Source: Elusimicrobiota bacterium
GTDB lineage: Bacteria > Elusimicrobiota > Elusimicrobia > Elusimicrobiales > UBA9959
Direction of reading: 5' to 3'
Assembly (NCBI GenBank): GCA_019135865.1
Contig: JAGVVD010000011.1
Coordinates: forward strand, 124,001-188,000
DNA length: 64,000 bases
Shown: piece after piece, positions 19,358 to 30,400 of the stretch
Position numbering within the stretch: position 1 is the stretch's first letter
Layout of the letters: each line of letters opens with the position of its first letter
Made by a program: the position numbers and the translations under genes
The notes under the pieces: model-generated
Database searches by the model: none
Seen by the model: only the letters and a program-made list of their open reading frames with translations
What the model was told of the DNA's origin: nothing

Positions 19358-19600
19358 AGATCTTTTCAGCAAGGTAAAACATTCCGGTGTCCGCCGGGCT
19401 CACCACGAAAAAACGCCGCTCGCACACCGTGCTCGCGCTCCGATCTCGGCCCTCGCGCTCGTATGCGCCTCCGCTCCGCGAGGAGCAAAGCACCGTCAGC
19501 TGCGGCGCATACTCCGTAAGCTCGGGCCTTCGGACGGTTTTTCTTAGGTGAGCCCTGCGAACCCCGGTTGTTCCCTGATATAAGGCTGAAAAGGTCCGGG
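19358..19600. other. Non-coding stretch, nothing further recognised
   Basis: No credible gene, RNA or known mobile element is seen between the palindrome cluster and the next gene's ribosome site. GC and base order resemble the preceding repeat block, so this may be more decayed material of the same origin. Confidence 0.4.
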
Positions 19601-19625
19601 CTTCAAATTTTCAAGGGGGAATTCG

Positions 19626-20312
19626 ATGAAAAATGTGACCATACTGCCCATTCTATTCGCGATGGCGATGCCGGCGGCGGCGCAGGACGCCGTCTCGCAG
19701 CTCGGCGCGGCCGCGCCGGCGGCGGAAGAGCTCGTCATCCCGGCCCCGGACTTCGTCCCGGCCGCGAAGACCACTTTCCTCCTGCTCGACCCGCGCACCG
19801 GCGGGACCCATGTGGTGATCCCCGCCGGCGGCGGCTTCATCTACGCGGCTACCGGCAAGTTCGAGCCGGCCGTTTATAACGGCTCCGGCTTCATCCTGCG
19901 GGACGGGACTTACATGCCGGTCGTAGGCGGCGCCAAAAAGACCGCCCGCGGGGCCGTCGAGACCGCCGGGTCCGCCGCGGCGGAGATGTGGAAGGCCCTG
20001 AACTTCGTTTCCGTGATAGAAGAGATTGATTTTCACGCCGTGGCGGACGGCAAGGACACGCTGACGGCCGAGTCGGTCAGCTGCGTGGACGAGAACTACA
20101 CCGCCTGCTCGATGTTCGTCAGCGTGGCCGGCGAGCGCAAGCTGATAGTCACGCTGGACGCCTCGGTTAAACTGATACGCGCCTTCTACGCCAACGGCTT
20201 CGCCTTCGACGACGAGACCGGCATACTCTACGCCGCGCGCGTCTCCTGCTCCAAAGCCGGCGAGGCCTATTCCTGCGAGCTGCTTCACGAACCGCGCGCG
20301 GACTCCATATGA
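19626..20312 (+). CDS. Exported protein of unknown function
   Basis: 228 residues with GGGGGA before the ATG. Signal peptide MKNVTILPILFAMAMPAAAQ, cut after AAA-Q. The mature part has TTFLLLDPRTGGTHVVIPAGGGFIYAATGKFEPAVYNGSGF early. Two pairs of cysteines (SCVDENYTAC; SCSKAGEAYSC) near the C-terminus may form disulphides in the periplasm. I do not recognise a family. It overlaps the next gene by 4 bases (ATGA), and the following Ycf46-like ATPase is close, so the three may act together. Confidence 0.65.
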   Translation: MKNVTILPILFAMAMPAAAQDAVSQLGAAAPAAEELVIPAPDFVPAAKTTFLLLDPRTGGTHVVIPAGGGFIYAATGKFEPAVYNGSGFILRDGTYMPVVGGAKKTARGAVETAGSAAAEMWKALNFVSVIEEIDFHAVADGKDTLTAESVSCVDENYTACSMFVSVAGERKLIVTLDASVKLIRAFYANGFAFDDETGILYAARVSCSKAGEAYSCELLHEPRADSI

Positions 20313-20911
20313 AAAAGCTCGTCATCGAGGCCCTCCTGCTGGGCCTCGCTATGGCTTCCGCCGCGGTCTTCAGGGAACAGATGCGGCTCTCGGTCGAAGC
20401 GGCCAGCCGGAACCCTTTCAAAGCGCTGGTCTGGGGACTGGTCGGCGGCGCGGTCTTCCTCATAGTGTCGATGCTCGTGCTCAGCCTGGCTTCAGGCACC
20501 CGTGCGGGCATATTCGCCCTTCTATTCGTCCCGTTCCTGGCCTATCTTTACGCGCTGGGAAGCGTGGGACTGGTCCGCCTCATCTGGAACGACGCTTTCA
20601 GGATGCGTTTCATCGTGATCCCGGCCATGATGACTTTCAGCTACCTGGCGGATATTTCCGGCATACCTTACGGGGGGAAGATAAGCGTGGGGCTTCTGGG
20701 TTTCGGCTGCGGCTGTCTTATAGCGGGCCTGGGTTATTATGACCGCGAGGCCGAGCTCGCCGGAGAGCGTGAGCGCGACGGCGAAGCGCCCGAAAGCGCA
20801 CCCGTCGCCGGTTCGACCAAAAAGCTGGCCGATATCACCCCGATCTTCAAGGATAAGGACGGCCGGTATCCCGGCGCGCCGCCCGGCGATCGAGGCGGCC
20901 GGGACTCATGA
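20309..20911 (+). CDS. Polytopic membrane protein of unknown function
   Basis: 200 residues, translationally coupled to the exported protein by an ATGA overlap. About five hydrophobic segments (~6-22, 36-60, 66-88, 98-116, 123-140), then a hydrophilic C-terminal tail of ~60 residues rich in Glu, Arg, Pro and Gly (presumably cytoplasmic). No family recognised. Confidence 0.65.
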   Translation: MKKLVIEALLLGLAMASAAVFREQMRLSVEAASRNPFKALVWGLVGGAVFLIVSMLVLSLASGTRAGIFALLFVPFLAYLYALGSVGLVRLIWNDAFRMRFIVIPAMMTFSYLADISGIPYGGKISVGLLGFGCGCLIAGLGYYDREAELAGERERDGEAPESAPVAGSTKKLADITPIFKDKDGRYPGAPPGDRGGRDS

Positions 20912-20929
20912 TGAGAACCTCCTGCTAGG

Positions 20930-22414
20930 ATGAATTTCGAGAACGAGGCCGCCCTTCTTATCAAGTCCCGCTACCCGCTGGTGGCGGTGGACACCATCGA
21001 CGAAATACACGTTTCGCGGCAGCTCTTCGACGTCGCGCGCGCGAACGGCATGAAGTACTACCGCTGGTCGCTTACCAAGGGTCTGCGCGTGGACATGAAG
21101 GACGAGCCTTTCTACCAGACCGGCGACCCGGTCAAGATGCTCAAGCTCGCCGCCGACCTGCTCGACCCCGCGCACGAATCCGTCTTCGTTCTCAAGGATT
21201 TCCAGAAGCATCTCAAGGACAATGTCCCGCTGCGGCTCTTCAAGGACCTGCTCAACCGCGCGCGGGAGACCCGCACGACCTTCTTCATACTCGGCGCCGA
21301 ACTATCGCTGCCGCCCGACATACAGCCGCTGGCGGCGCGCATAGCCGGCGGCTATCCCGACGAGAAGGAGATACTCGCCGAGATAAACGCGGCCGTGCTG
21401 GAGTTCAGGCGGAGCGGCGCGAAGATAGAGATAGCCCTCGACCCCGAAGAGGTCAGGCGGGTCATCAAATCGCTCAGGGGGCTTTCGCTGCAGCAGGTGC
21501 GCTCGGCGCTCAACCAGGCCATAGTCAAGGATTGGCGGCTCTGTTCGCGCGACCTCCTCGAGATAGAGAAGTTCAAGAAGGACGTTTTCGACCGGGACGG
21601 CGTGCTGGAGTATTTCGCGCCGGAAGGGCCGGCCGCCATAGCCGGCTTCGACGGGCTCAAGCGCTGGGTCGCCGACCGCAAGGCCGTCGTCTTCAACGAA
21701 AGTTCCAGGCTGCCGCCGCCCAAGGGCCTGCTGCTGCTGGGCGTGCAAGGCTGCGGCAAGTCGCTGGCGGCCAAGGTGATAGCCGGGGAACTTGGAGCCC
21801 CGCTCTACCGGCTGGACCTCAGCCGCCTTTATTCAAAATACGTCGGCGAGACCGAGGAGAACCTGCGCAAGGCGCTCAAGACCGTCGAGCGCCTAGCCCC
21901 GGTCTGCCTGTGGATAGACGAGATCGAGAAGGTCTTCGCCAGTTCCGGCGGCGAGATAGACGGCGGCGTCTCGCGCCGCATCCTGGGCGCCTTCCTGACC
22001 TGGATGCAGGAGCGCAAGGACCGTTCGTTCATCGCCGCCACCGCCAACGACATAGAGTCGCTGCCGCCCGAACTCCTGCGCAAGGGCCGCTTCGACGAGA
22101 TCTTCTTCGCCGACCTGCCCGGCCCGGAAGCGCGCGCGGAGATCTTCCGCATCCACATCGCCCGCCGCGGGATGGACGCGTCGGTCTTCGACCTTAAAAA
22201 GCTGGCGGAGGCCTCTCACGATCTCAGCGGCGCCGAGATAGAGCAGGCCGTCATCTCGGCCATGTACCGCGCCGAAGGCGCGGGCGGACCCGTCGATACC
22301 GAAGGCGTGCTGGAACAGGTGAAGCTGACCCGCCCCATCTCGGTCATGCGCCCCGAGGCCGTGCGCTCGCTGCGGGACTGGGCGAAGAAAAGGGACATCC
22401 TGCCGGTAGGCTGA
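20930..22414 (+). CDS. Ycf46-like AAA+ ATPase
   Basis: 494 residues. The N-terminal ~235 residues match the Ycf46 pattern (LLIKSRYPLVAVDTIDE, VFVLKDFQKHL, FFILGAELSLPPDI), a degenerate P-loop-like region. The C-terminal AAA+ domain has Walker A GVQGCGKS starting at residue 271, Walker B CLWIDEIEK, sensor 1 IAATAN, arginine finger region LLRKGRFDE and sensor 2 DLSGAEIEQAV. The length agrees with Ycf46 proteins of cyanobacteria and other bacteria, whose cellular role is poorly known. GCTAGG before the ATG is a weak ribosome site; the gene lies 18 bases after the membrane protein gene. Confidence 0.85.
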   Translation: MNFENEAALLIKSRYPLVAVDTIDEIHVSRQLFDVARANGMKYYRWSLTKGLRVDMKDEPFYQTGDPVKMLKLAADLLDPAHESVFVLKDFQKHLKDNVPLRLFKDLLNRARETRTTFFILGAELSLPPDIQPLAARIAGGYPDEKEILAEINAAVLEFRRSGAKIEIALDPEEVRRVIKSLRGLSLQQVRSALNQAIVKDWRLCSRDLLEIEKFKKDVFDRDGVLEYFAPEGPAAIAGFDGLKRWVADRKAVVFNESSRLPPPKGLLLLGVQGCGKSLAAKVIAGELGAPLYRLDLSRLYSKYVGETEENLRKALKTVERLAPVCLWIDEIEKVFASSGGEIDGGVSRRILGAFLTWMQERKDRSFIAATANDIESLPPELLRKGRFDEIFFADLPGPEARAEIFRIHIARRGMDASVFDLKKLAEASHDLSGAEIEQAVISAMYRAEGAGGPVDTEGVLEQVKLTRPISVMRPEAVRSLRDWAKKRDILPVG

Positions 22415-22438
22415 AACAGTATACCGTCCCCGGAATGG

Positions 22439-22470
22439 AAAAGCCCCCGCCTGAAGGCGGGGGCTTTTTT
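22439..22470. terminator. Strong bidirectional terminator
   Basis: AGCCCCCGCC, loop TGAA, GGCGGGGGCT (stem 22442-22465), A-run on the left and TTTTTT on the right. It serves the Ycf46-like gene on plus and icd on minus. Confidence 0.92.
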
Positions 22471-22489
22471 ACGCCCTGCCGGGACGCCG

Positions 22490-24802
<2,313 letters not shown>

Positions 24803-24880
24803 CTAAAAAGATCCGGGAGCGGCCTTTATACAGGGGTAATTGTAATAAAACCCGGGAGGGGGGGCAACCCCGCCGATTAG

Positions 24881-24886
24881 TATAAT
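24881..24886 (+). promoter_or_regulatory. Consensus -10 of the YbjT-like gene
   Basis: TATAAT eight bases before ATG 24895, with no Shine-Dalgarno, again a leaderless layout. It is divergent from icd. Confidence 0.6.
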
Positions 24887-24894
24887 AAGTAACG

Positions 24895-26346
24895 ATGAAA
24901 AGGATCCTGGTCACCGGCCCTACGGGCTATATCGGCGGCCGCCTGGTCCCCAGGCTGCTGGCCGCCGGCCACACGGTGCGCGTGCTGGCCAGGCAGCCGG
25001 CCGACCTGGAGGGGCGGCCCTGGACCGGCTCCGCCGAGATAATGCGCGGCGACGTCTTCTGCGGCGAAGGGCTGGCGGAGGCCATGGACGGGGTGGACAC
25101 CGCTTATTACCTGGTCCATTCCATGTCCGACACTCTCAACTTCGAGGCTTACGAAGAGACTTCGGCCCGCAATTTCGCCGCGGCGGCCAGGAACGCCGGC
25201 GTCAGGCGCGTCATCTACCTGGGCGGCCTGGGCGCCGACGCCGCCGCGCTGTCCCATCACCTGCGCTCGCGCCACCGCGTGGGCGTCGTCCTGCGCGAGC
25301 ACGGTCTCAACGTGACGGAGTTCCGCGCCGCGATAATCGTGGGCTCGGGCAGCGTCTCCTTCGAGATGATACGCTACCTGGTCGAGCGGCTTCCGTTCAT
25401 CCCCTGCTTCCTCTACCTGCGCGACACCCGCTGCCAGCCCGTCGCCATACGCGACGTGCTCTCCTACCTGGTCTCGGCGCTCGACAATCCCGCCTCCGAC
25501 GGCCGGATCCTGGAGATAGGCGGCAGCGCGGTGCACACCTACCGCGAGATGATGGAGATCTACGCCCAGAGCCGCGGCCTCCGGCGCGGCTTCTTCAACT
25601 GCCTGCTCTGGTCGCCGGAGCTGGCCGCCAGGCTGGTGGACCTGCTCACCCCCGTGCCGGCCGTGCTGGCGCGCCCGCTGCTCGAAAGCCTGCGCAACGA
25701 CGTGGTCTGCTCCTCCGACGAGGCCCTGCGCGTCTTCCCCGATATCAAGCCGCTCGACTACCGCACCGCCGTCCAGTACGCGCTGATGCGCGTCAGCGGC
25801 AACGAAGTGGAGACCTCCTGGACCACGGCCTACGAGCCGCATTACGCCAGGCCCTGCTCCTTCATCGACACCGAGGGCATAATACTGCAGGACCACCTGC
25901 AGCCGATAAACGCGCCGGCCGATAAAGTGTTCGCCGTCTTCTCCGGCATAGGCGGCTCGCGCGGCTGGTTCTGCGCGCAGTGGCTCTGGGAGCTCAAAGC
26001 CCTGCAGGACCGGCTCATCGGCGGCGTGGGCATGCGGCGCGGCCGCCGCCATCCCGACGTGATACACCAGGGCGAAGCGCTGGATTTCTGGCGCGTCGAG
26101 CGGGTGGTCGACGGCCGCATGATCCTGCTGCGCGCCGAAATGAAGCTGCCCGGCAAGGGCTGGCTGCAGTTCGAGGCCCGGCCCCGGAACGAGGGGACTT
26201 CGGTTCTACGCGTCGCCGCTTACTTCGAACCCAGGGGTTTCTTCGGCAATCTCTACTGGTACTCTTTATATCCCGTGCACACCTTCATCTTCCGCGGCCT
26301 TACCGCCGAGATAAAGCGCCGTGCCGAGAAGGGGGAGAAAAAATGA
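24895..26346 (+). CDS. YbjT-like SDR-family protein with DUF2867 domain
   Basis: 483 residues, close to E. coli YbjT (~476). The N-terminal Rossmann domain has the NAD(P)-binding motif VTGPTGYIGGRLV at residue ~5, then VDTAYYLVHSM and RRVIYLGGLG, as in atypical extended SDRs of the NmrA/YbjT group. From ~330 the DUF2867 (SRPBCC-like) domain follows: KVFAVFSGIGGSRGWF, ALDFWRVERV, LPGKGWLQFEA and YFEPRGFFGNLYWYSLYPVHTFIF. The second domain may bind a lipid-like or hydrophobic ligand. Substrate unknown. It overlaps the next gene by 4 bases. Confidence 0.85.
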   Translation: MKRILVTGPTGYIGGRLVPRLLAAGHTVRVLARQPADLEGRPWTGSAEIMRGDVFCGEGLAEAMDGVDTAYYLVHSMSDTLNFEAYEETSARNFAAAARNAGVRRVIYLGGLGADAAALSHHLRSRHRVGVVLREHGLNVTEFRAAIIVGSGSVSFEMIRYLVERLPFIPCFLYLRDTRCQPVAIRDVLSYLVSALDNPASDGRILEIGGSAVHTYREMMEIYAQSRGLRRGFFNCLLWSPELAARLVDLLTPVPAVLARPLLESLRNDVVCSSDEALRVFPDIKPLDYRTAVQYALMRVSGNEVETSWTTAYEPHYARPCSFIDTEGIILQDHLQPINAPADKVFAVFSGIGGSRGWFCAQWLWELKALQDRLIGGVGMRRGRRHPDVIHQGEALDFWRVERVVDGRMILLRAEMKLPGKGWLQFEARPRNEGTSVLRVAAYFEPRGFFGNLYWYSLYPVHTFIFRGLTAEIKRRAEKGEKK

Positions 26347-27311
26347 AAGGTCTTTTCAAAGCGGCCGCCCCGGCGGCGGCCATCCTGGCCGGCCTCGCCG
26401 GCGGTCCCGCCGTCCCGGCCGCGGCGCAGACCGCGGCCGCCGCCGACTACTGCGGCGCGCCGCTGGCCTCGGCCAGGGCTGCGGCTTTCACCCTGGGCCT
26501 CTCCACCGCCGTGCCGGCCGAAGAAGGCTACCGCCTCCTGGAAATAGGGTCCGCCGCGCGCGCGGACCAGCTGGAACTGCTGCTGGAACCCTTCTCCCGC
26601 AGGGAGAAGAAACTCATAAAACGCATGCGCCGCCGGCCGCCCTACCTGGTGACCCGGGTGAAGTTCGACAAGCTGCGCTCCATACTATCGGGCGGCGCCC
26701 TGCTTTCGCCAGCCCGCGCCTGGCTCGGCGGTGCGCTCAAGGAAAAGCCCTTCACCCCGCCCATCGAGGACAGCCTCTTCGGCGGCCATTCCTGCGTCTT
26801 CTCCTCCTACGGCCCCTACGCCGGCCGCGAGCGCTACGGCGACGTCCTCTTCCGCCTGGACCTGCGGCGTATCGAGAAGCGCACCTGGGGCTCCCGCGCC
26901 AGCGGCTGGCATTTCCTGGAGTCCGTCCGGGCCGTGGACCCGGACTCGCGCGACTCGGTGCTCCCCGACGAGATAGCCGCTTTCGCGGACACGGCCTTCG
27001 CCGGCCGCGACCTGCCGCGCGTCTTCCCGCTGATGACCGTCGCCTTCCTGCGCGCCCGGCCCGCCGCCGAGCGGGACCGGCTCTACGCCGAGCTGCTGCT
27101 CCTCGAGGACGGCCCCGCTTTCTACGCCCTCATCGACTCCGAGCGGCTGGGCTACCTGGAGGTCAAGACGGATTCCTCGGTGCCGCTCCCGGCGGCGCCG
27201 GACATCGAGGTCCCTCCCGGCAAATTGCGCGAGGTGCTCTCCTGGCCGGAGTCGGGCCCCTGGCGCAAGCGCATAGCCCCCGCCGCCGACTGGTCGTCCC
27301 GCCTCAATTGA
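26343..27311 (+). CDS. Exported protein of unknown function
   Basis: 322 residues from ATG 26343, which overlaps the previous stop (ATGA) and has GGGGGAG upstream. Signal peptide ~1-28 (AAAILAGLAGGPAVPAAAQ). The mature part begins DYCGAPLASARAAAFTLG. A central block YLVTRVKFDKLRSILSGGALLSPA, then SLFGGHSCVFSSYGP and YGDVLFRLDL, superficially resembles the layout of ADP-ribosyltransferase-like folds (a hydrophobic strand plus 'I-L-x-x-G-x-L'). I see no conserved catalytic Glu context, so I make no functional claim. Probably co-transcribed with the YbjT-like protein. Confidence 0.65.
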   Translation: MKGLFKAAAPAAAILAGLAGGPAVPAAAQTAAAADYCGAPLASARAAAFTLGLSTAVPAEEGYRLLEIGSAARADQLELLLEPFSRREKKLIKRMRRRPPYLVTRVKFDKLRSILSGGALLSPARAWLGGALKEKPFTPPIEDSLFGGHSCVFSSYGPYAGRERYGDVLFRLDLRRIEKRTWGSRASGWHFLESVRAVDPDSRDSVLPDEIAAFADTAFAGRDLPRVFPLMTVAFLRARPAAERDRLYAELLLLEDGPAFYALIDSERLGYLEVKTDSSVPLPAAPDIEVPPGKLREVLSWPESGPWRKRIAPAADWSSRLN

Positions 27312-27338
27312 GCCCCGCCGCCGGAAAGGGCCCCGCGC

Positions 27339-27400
27339 CGAAGTCCCGCGAAACCGCGTAAACGGCGCGGAAAGGCGGGCGCGGCATAGTCTCGCCCTTC
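27339..27400. repeat. Dispersed imperfect repeat, copy A
   Basis: About 60 bases sharing the core GAAAYCGCGTAAA and a following GC-rich hairpin region (CATAGT-CTCGCCC) with the stretch at 36999-37062. Identity is roughly 70 % by eye. The two copies bracket the cyclic glucan synthase gene. Copy A lies 27 bases after the preceding stop; the hairpin is weak here. Confidence 0.45.
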
Positions 27401-27476
27401 CAAATATGTTTCAATTACCGCTGAAAAGCGCAGTAGAACGCGGCGGCGGCCGCGCCGAGTTCCCCCGTAAAAAACA

Positions 27477-30400
27477 ATGGACACCCCCGGAATACTCGTC
27501 AGTTATTTCTCCAGGCACGAAGAGGCCCTCGCCGCTTTCGCCAGGCTGCGGCGCAAAGGCTATGAGCGCGCCGCGTGGATCAGCAAGAGCCCGGAAGGCG
27601 GGGTGCGGACCCGCGACCCGTTCGCCTGGCTCCGCCTGGCGGCCGCCGTCGCGACCGCCGTCCTGTTCCTGGCGCTGGCCGAAGCCGCTTTTGTCCTGCC
27701 GGCGGCGCACCCGCGCTCTCCCGGCGGGAAGGCCCTCTTCCTGTCCGCCGCGCTCCTAGCGCTCTTCTTCAACTTCGTCTGGCTCAGGCGCTCCAGGTTC
27801 GGCGTCGACCGGCGGCTGCTCAAAGACCACGCGCGCTGGCTGACGGCCGGCGAAACCGTCGTCCTCTTCCAAGGGCCCTACGAAACCCTGCACCTGCCGC
27901 ACGCCGTCCTGCTGGCCGGCAAGGAGCGCCCGCCGGTCGTCTGCGTCCTGCATCCCCGCCGGCCCGCCGGGGACGGGGAGGCCGCGGAGGAGGGGGACCC
28001 CGGCAGGTTCCCGCTGGACGCCGCGCAGCTGGAGGACCACGCCCGGCGCCTGGCCGGCAGGCACCGGCTGGCAGGCGGGACGCCCCGCGACCCGGAACTG
28101 CTCCGGCGCCTGGGCCGAGGTCTCGGGCTTTTCCGCCAGGCCTGCCGGGAGCTGGCCGCCGCCTACCGCCTGAAGCTGTCCCCACCGCTGACCAGCGAAT
28201 GGCTGCTCGACAACGATCATATCTTCGAGAGCAACGCCCGCGACGTGCGCCTGAACCTGCCCTGGCGGTTCTACCGCCAGCTGCCGGCGCTCTCCGGCGG
28301 GCCCGACCGGGGCCTGCCGCGCATCTACGGCCTCGCCCGCGAGCTCTCCGCCCGCGCCGACCTGCACCTGGACCAGGCGAGCGTACTTTCCTATATCCGC
28401 GCCTACCAGTCGGTCACGCCGCTCTCGATAGGCGAGCTCTGGGCGGTGCCCCAGATGCTGCGCACCGCGCTGCTGGAGAACATACAGCGGCTGACGCTCA
28501 AGGCGGTGGCGGAGCTGCGGGAGGGCGAGCTCGCCGATTTCTGGGCGAACCGCCTCGTCACCGCCACCCGGCACGACCCGGACCAGCTTTACGCCATCCT
28601 GGCGGAGCTGACCGAGACGCACCGCCGCCCCGGCCGGCATTTCGCGCTGGACCTGCTCGATTACCTGCACGACGAAGAGTCCGCCCTCGCGCCGGTGCGG
28701 GCCTGGCTGGAGCGGTCCCTGGGCGGCTCCCTGGCCGAGCTCACCCAGCGCGGCAAGACCGCCCGCGCCAGGGACCAGATCTCCATCGGCAACGCCTTCA
28801 ACAGCCTGCGGCTGCTCTCCCTGATCGACTGGAAGGAGTGCTTCGAGGAGCTCAGCGGCGTGGAGCGCGTCCTGCGGCAGGACCCCGCCGGCGTCTATCC
28901 CGGCATGGATTTCGCCACGCGCGACCGTTACCGCCGGGCGGTGGAGGACCTGCACCGCGGCTCCGGCCGGCCCCAGGAAGAAGTGGCCGCCGCCGCCGTG
29001 GAGCTGGCCCGGCGCGCCGCCGGGGAGCCCGACGCGGAACCCGGCGCCGGCCACGTGGGCCTTTACCTTATAGGCGACGGGCGGGAGGAGCTCGCCCGCT
29101 CCCTGGGCTGCCGGGAGGCCTTCCGCTTCCGCGTCCTGCGGTGGATCTACCGCAACCATACGGCCGTCTATTTCTGCGGCCTGGGTTCGCTCACGGCCGC
29201 GCTGATCCTGCTCGCGCTGCGCCTTGGCCTGCCCGGCGGCGCGCCGGCCGGCCTGGTCCCGGCCGCCGCCCTCCTGCTCCTTCTCCCCGCCAGCCAGCTG
29301 GCGCTCGAGCTGTTCAATTACCTGGTGATGCGCCTGCTGCCGCCGCGCACTCTGCCCAAGATGGATTTCCGGGCGTCCGGCATCCCGGACGACTGCCGCA
29401 CGCTGGTGGTGGTGCCGATGATGCTGCTGGACCGGGCCACTATCGACGCGGAGGCGGAAAAGCTGGAGGTGCGCTATCTCGCCAACCGCGAGAACAACCT
29501 CCTCTTCGCCCTCTACTCGGATTACAGGGACGCGCCGCAGCCCCATTGCGAGGAGGACGCGCCGCTGCTCTCCGCCGCCGTCCGCCGCATCGAGGAACTC
29601 GACCGGCGCCACGGCGGGGGGCGTTTCTTCCTCTTCCACCGCGAGCGGCGCTGGAGCGAAAGCGAACAGAAGTTCATCGGCTGGGAGCGCAAGCGCGGCA
29701 AGCTCGAAGAGCTCAACGGCCTGCTCGACGGCACGCGGCCGGACGCGGCGGAACTGGTCCGCTGCGGCGACCCCGCCGGCCTCTCCGATATCCGTTTCGT
29801 CATCACCCTCGACAGCGACACGCAGCTGCCGCACGACGCCGCGCGCCGCCTGGTGGAGACCCTGGCCCACCCGCTCAACCGCGCCCGCCTCGACGGCGAA
29901 GGCCGGGTCGTGTCAGGCTACGGCCTGATCCAGCCGCGCGTAAGCCCGTCCCTCTCCAGCGCCAACGGAAGCCCTTTCAGCCGGCTCTTCTCCGACGGCA
30001 GCGGCATCGACCCCTATTCCAACGCCGTCTCCGACGTGTACCAGGACCTCTCCGGCGAGGGCTCCTATCACGGCAAGGGCATCTACGACGTGCGCGTCTT
30101 CAGCCGCGTCCTCTCCGGCAGGTTCCCCGAAGCGACGCTGCTCAGCCACGACCTCATCGAAGGCGCGCACGTGCGGGCGGGGCTGGCCAGCGACATCGAG
30201 CTCTTCGACGAGAGCCCGCAGGATTACATCACCTACATCAACCGGCATCACCGCTGGGTGCGCGGCGACTTCCAGATCGCCGGGTGGGTGACTCCCTCCG
30301 TCCCCGCCGCCGGCGGCGGGCGCGTCCCCAACTCCCTCTCAGCGCTCAACCGCTGGAAGATCTTCGACAACCTGCGCCGCAGCCTGCTGCCCGCCGCCTT

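Noticed and set aside
18813-19493. Four minus-strand open frames with repeated NCARQES-type peptides
   Set aside because: They are antisense to the tRNA 3' end and its repeat copies. Peptides of this kind are a well-known artefact of translating tRNA genes backwards, and there are no ribosome sites.
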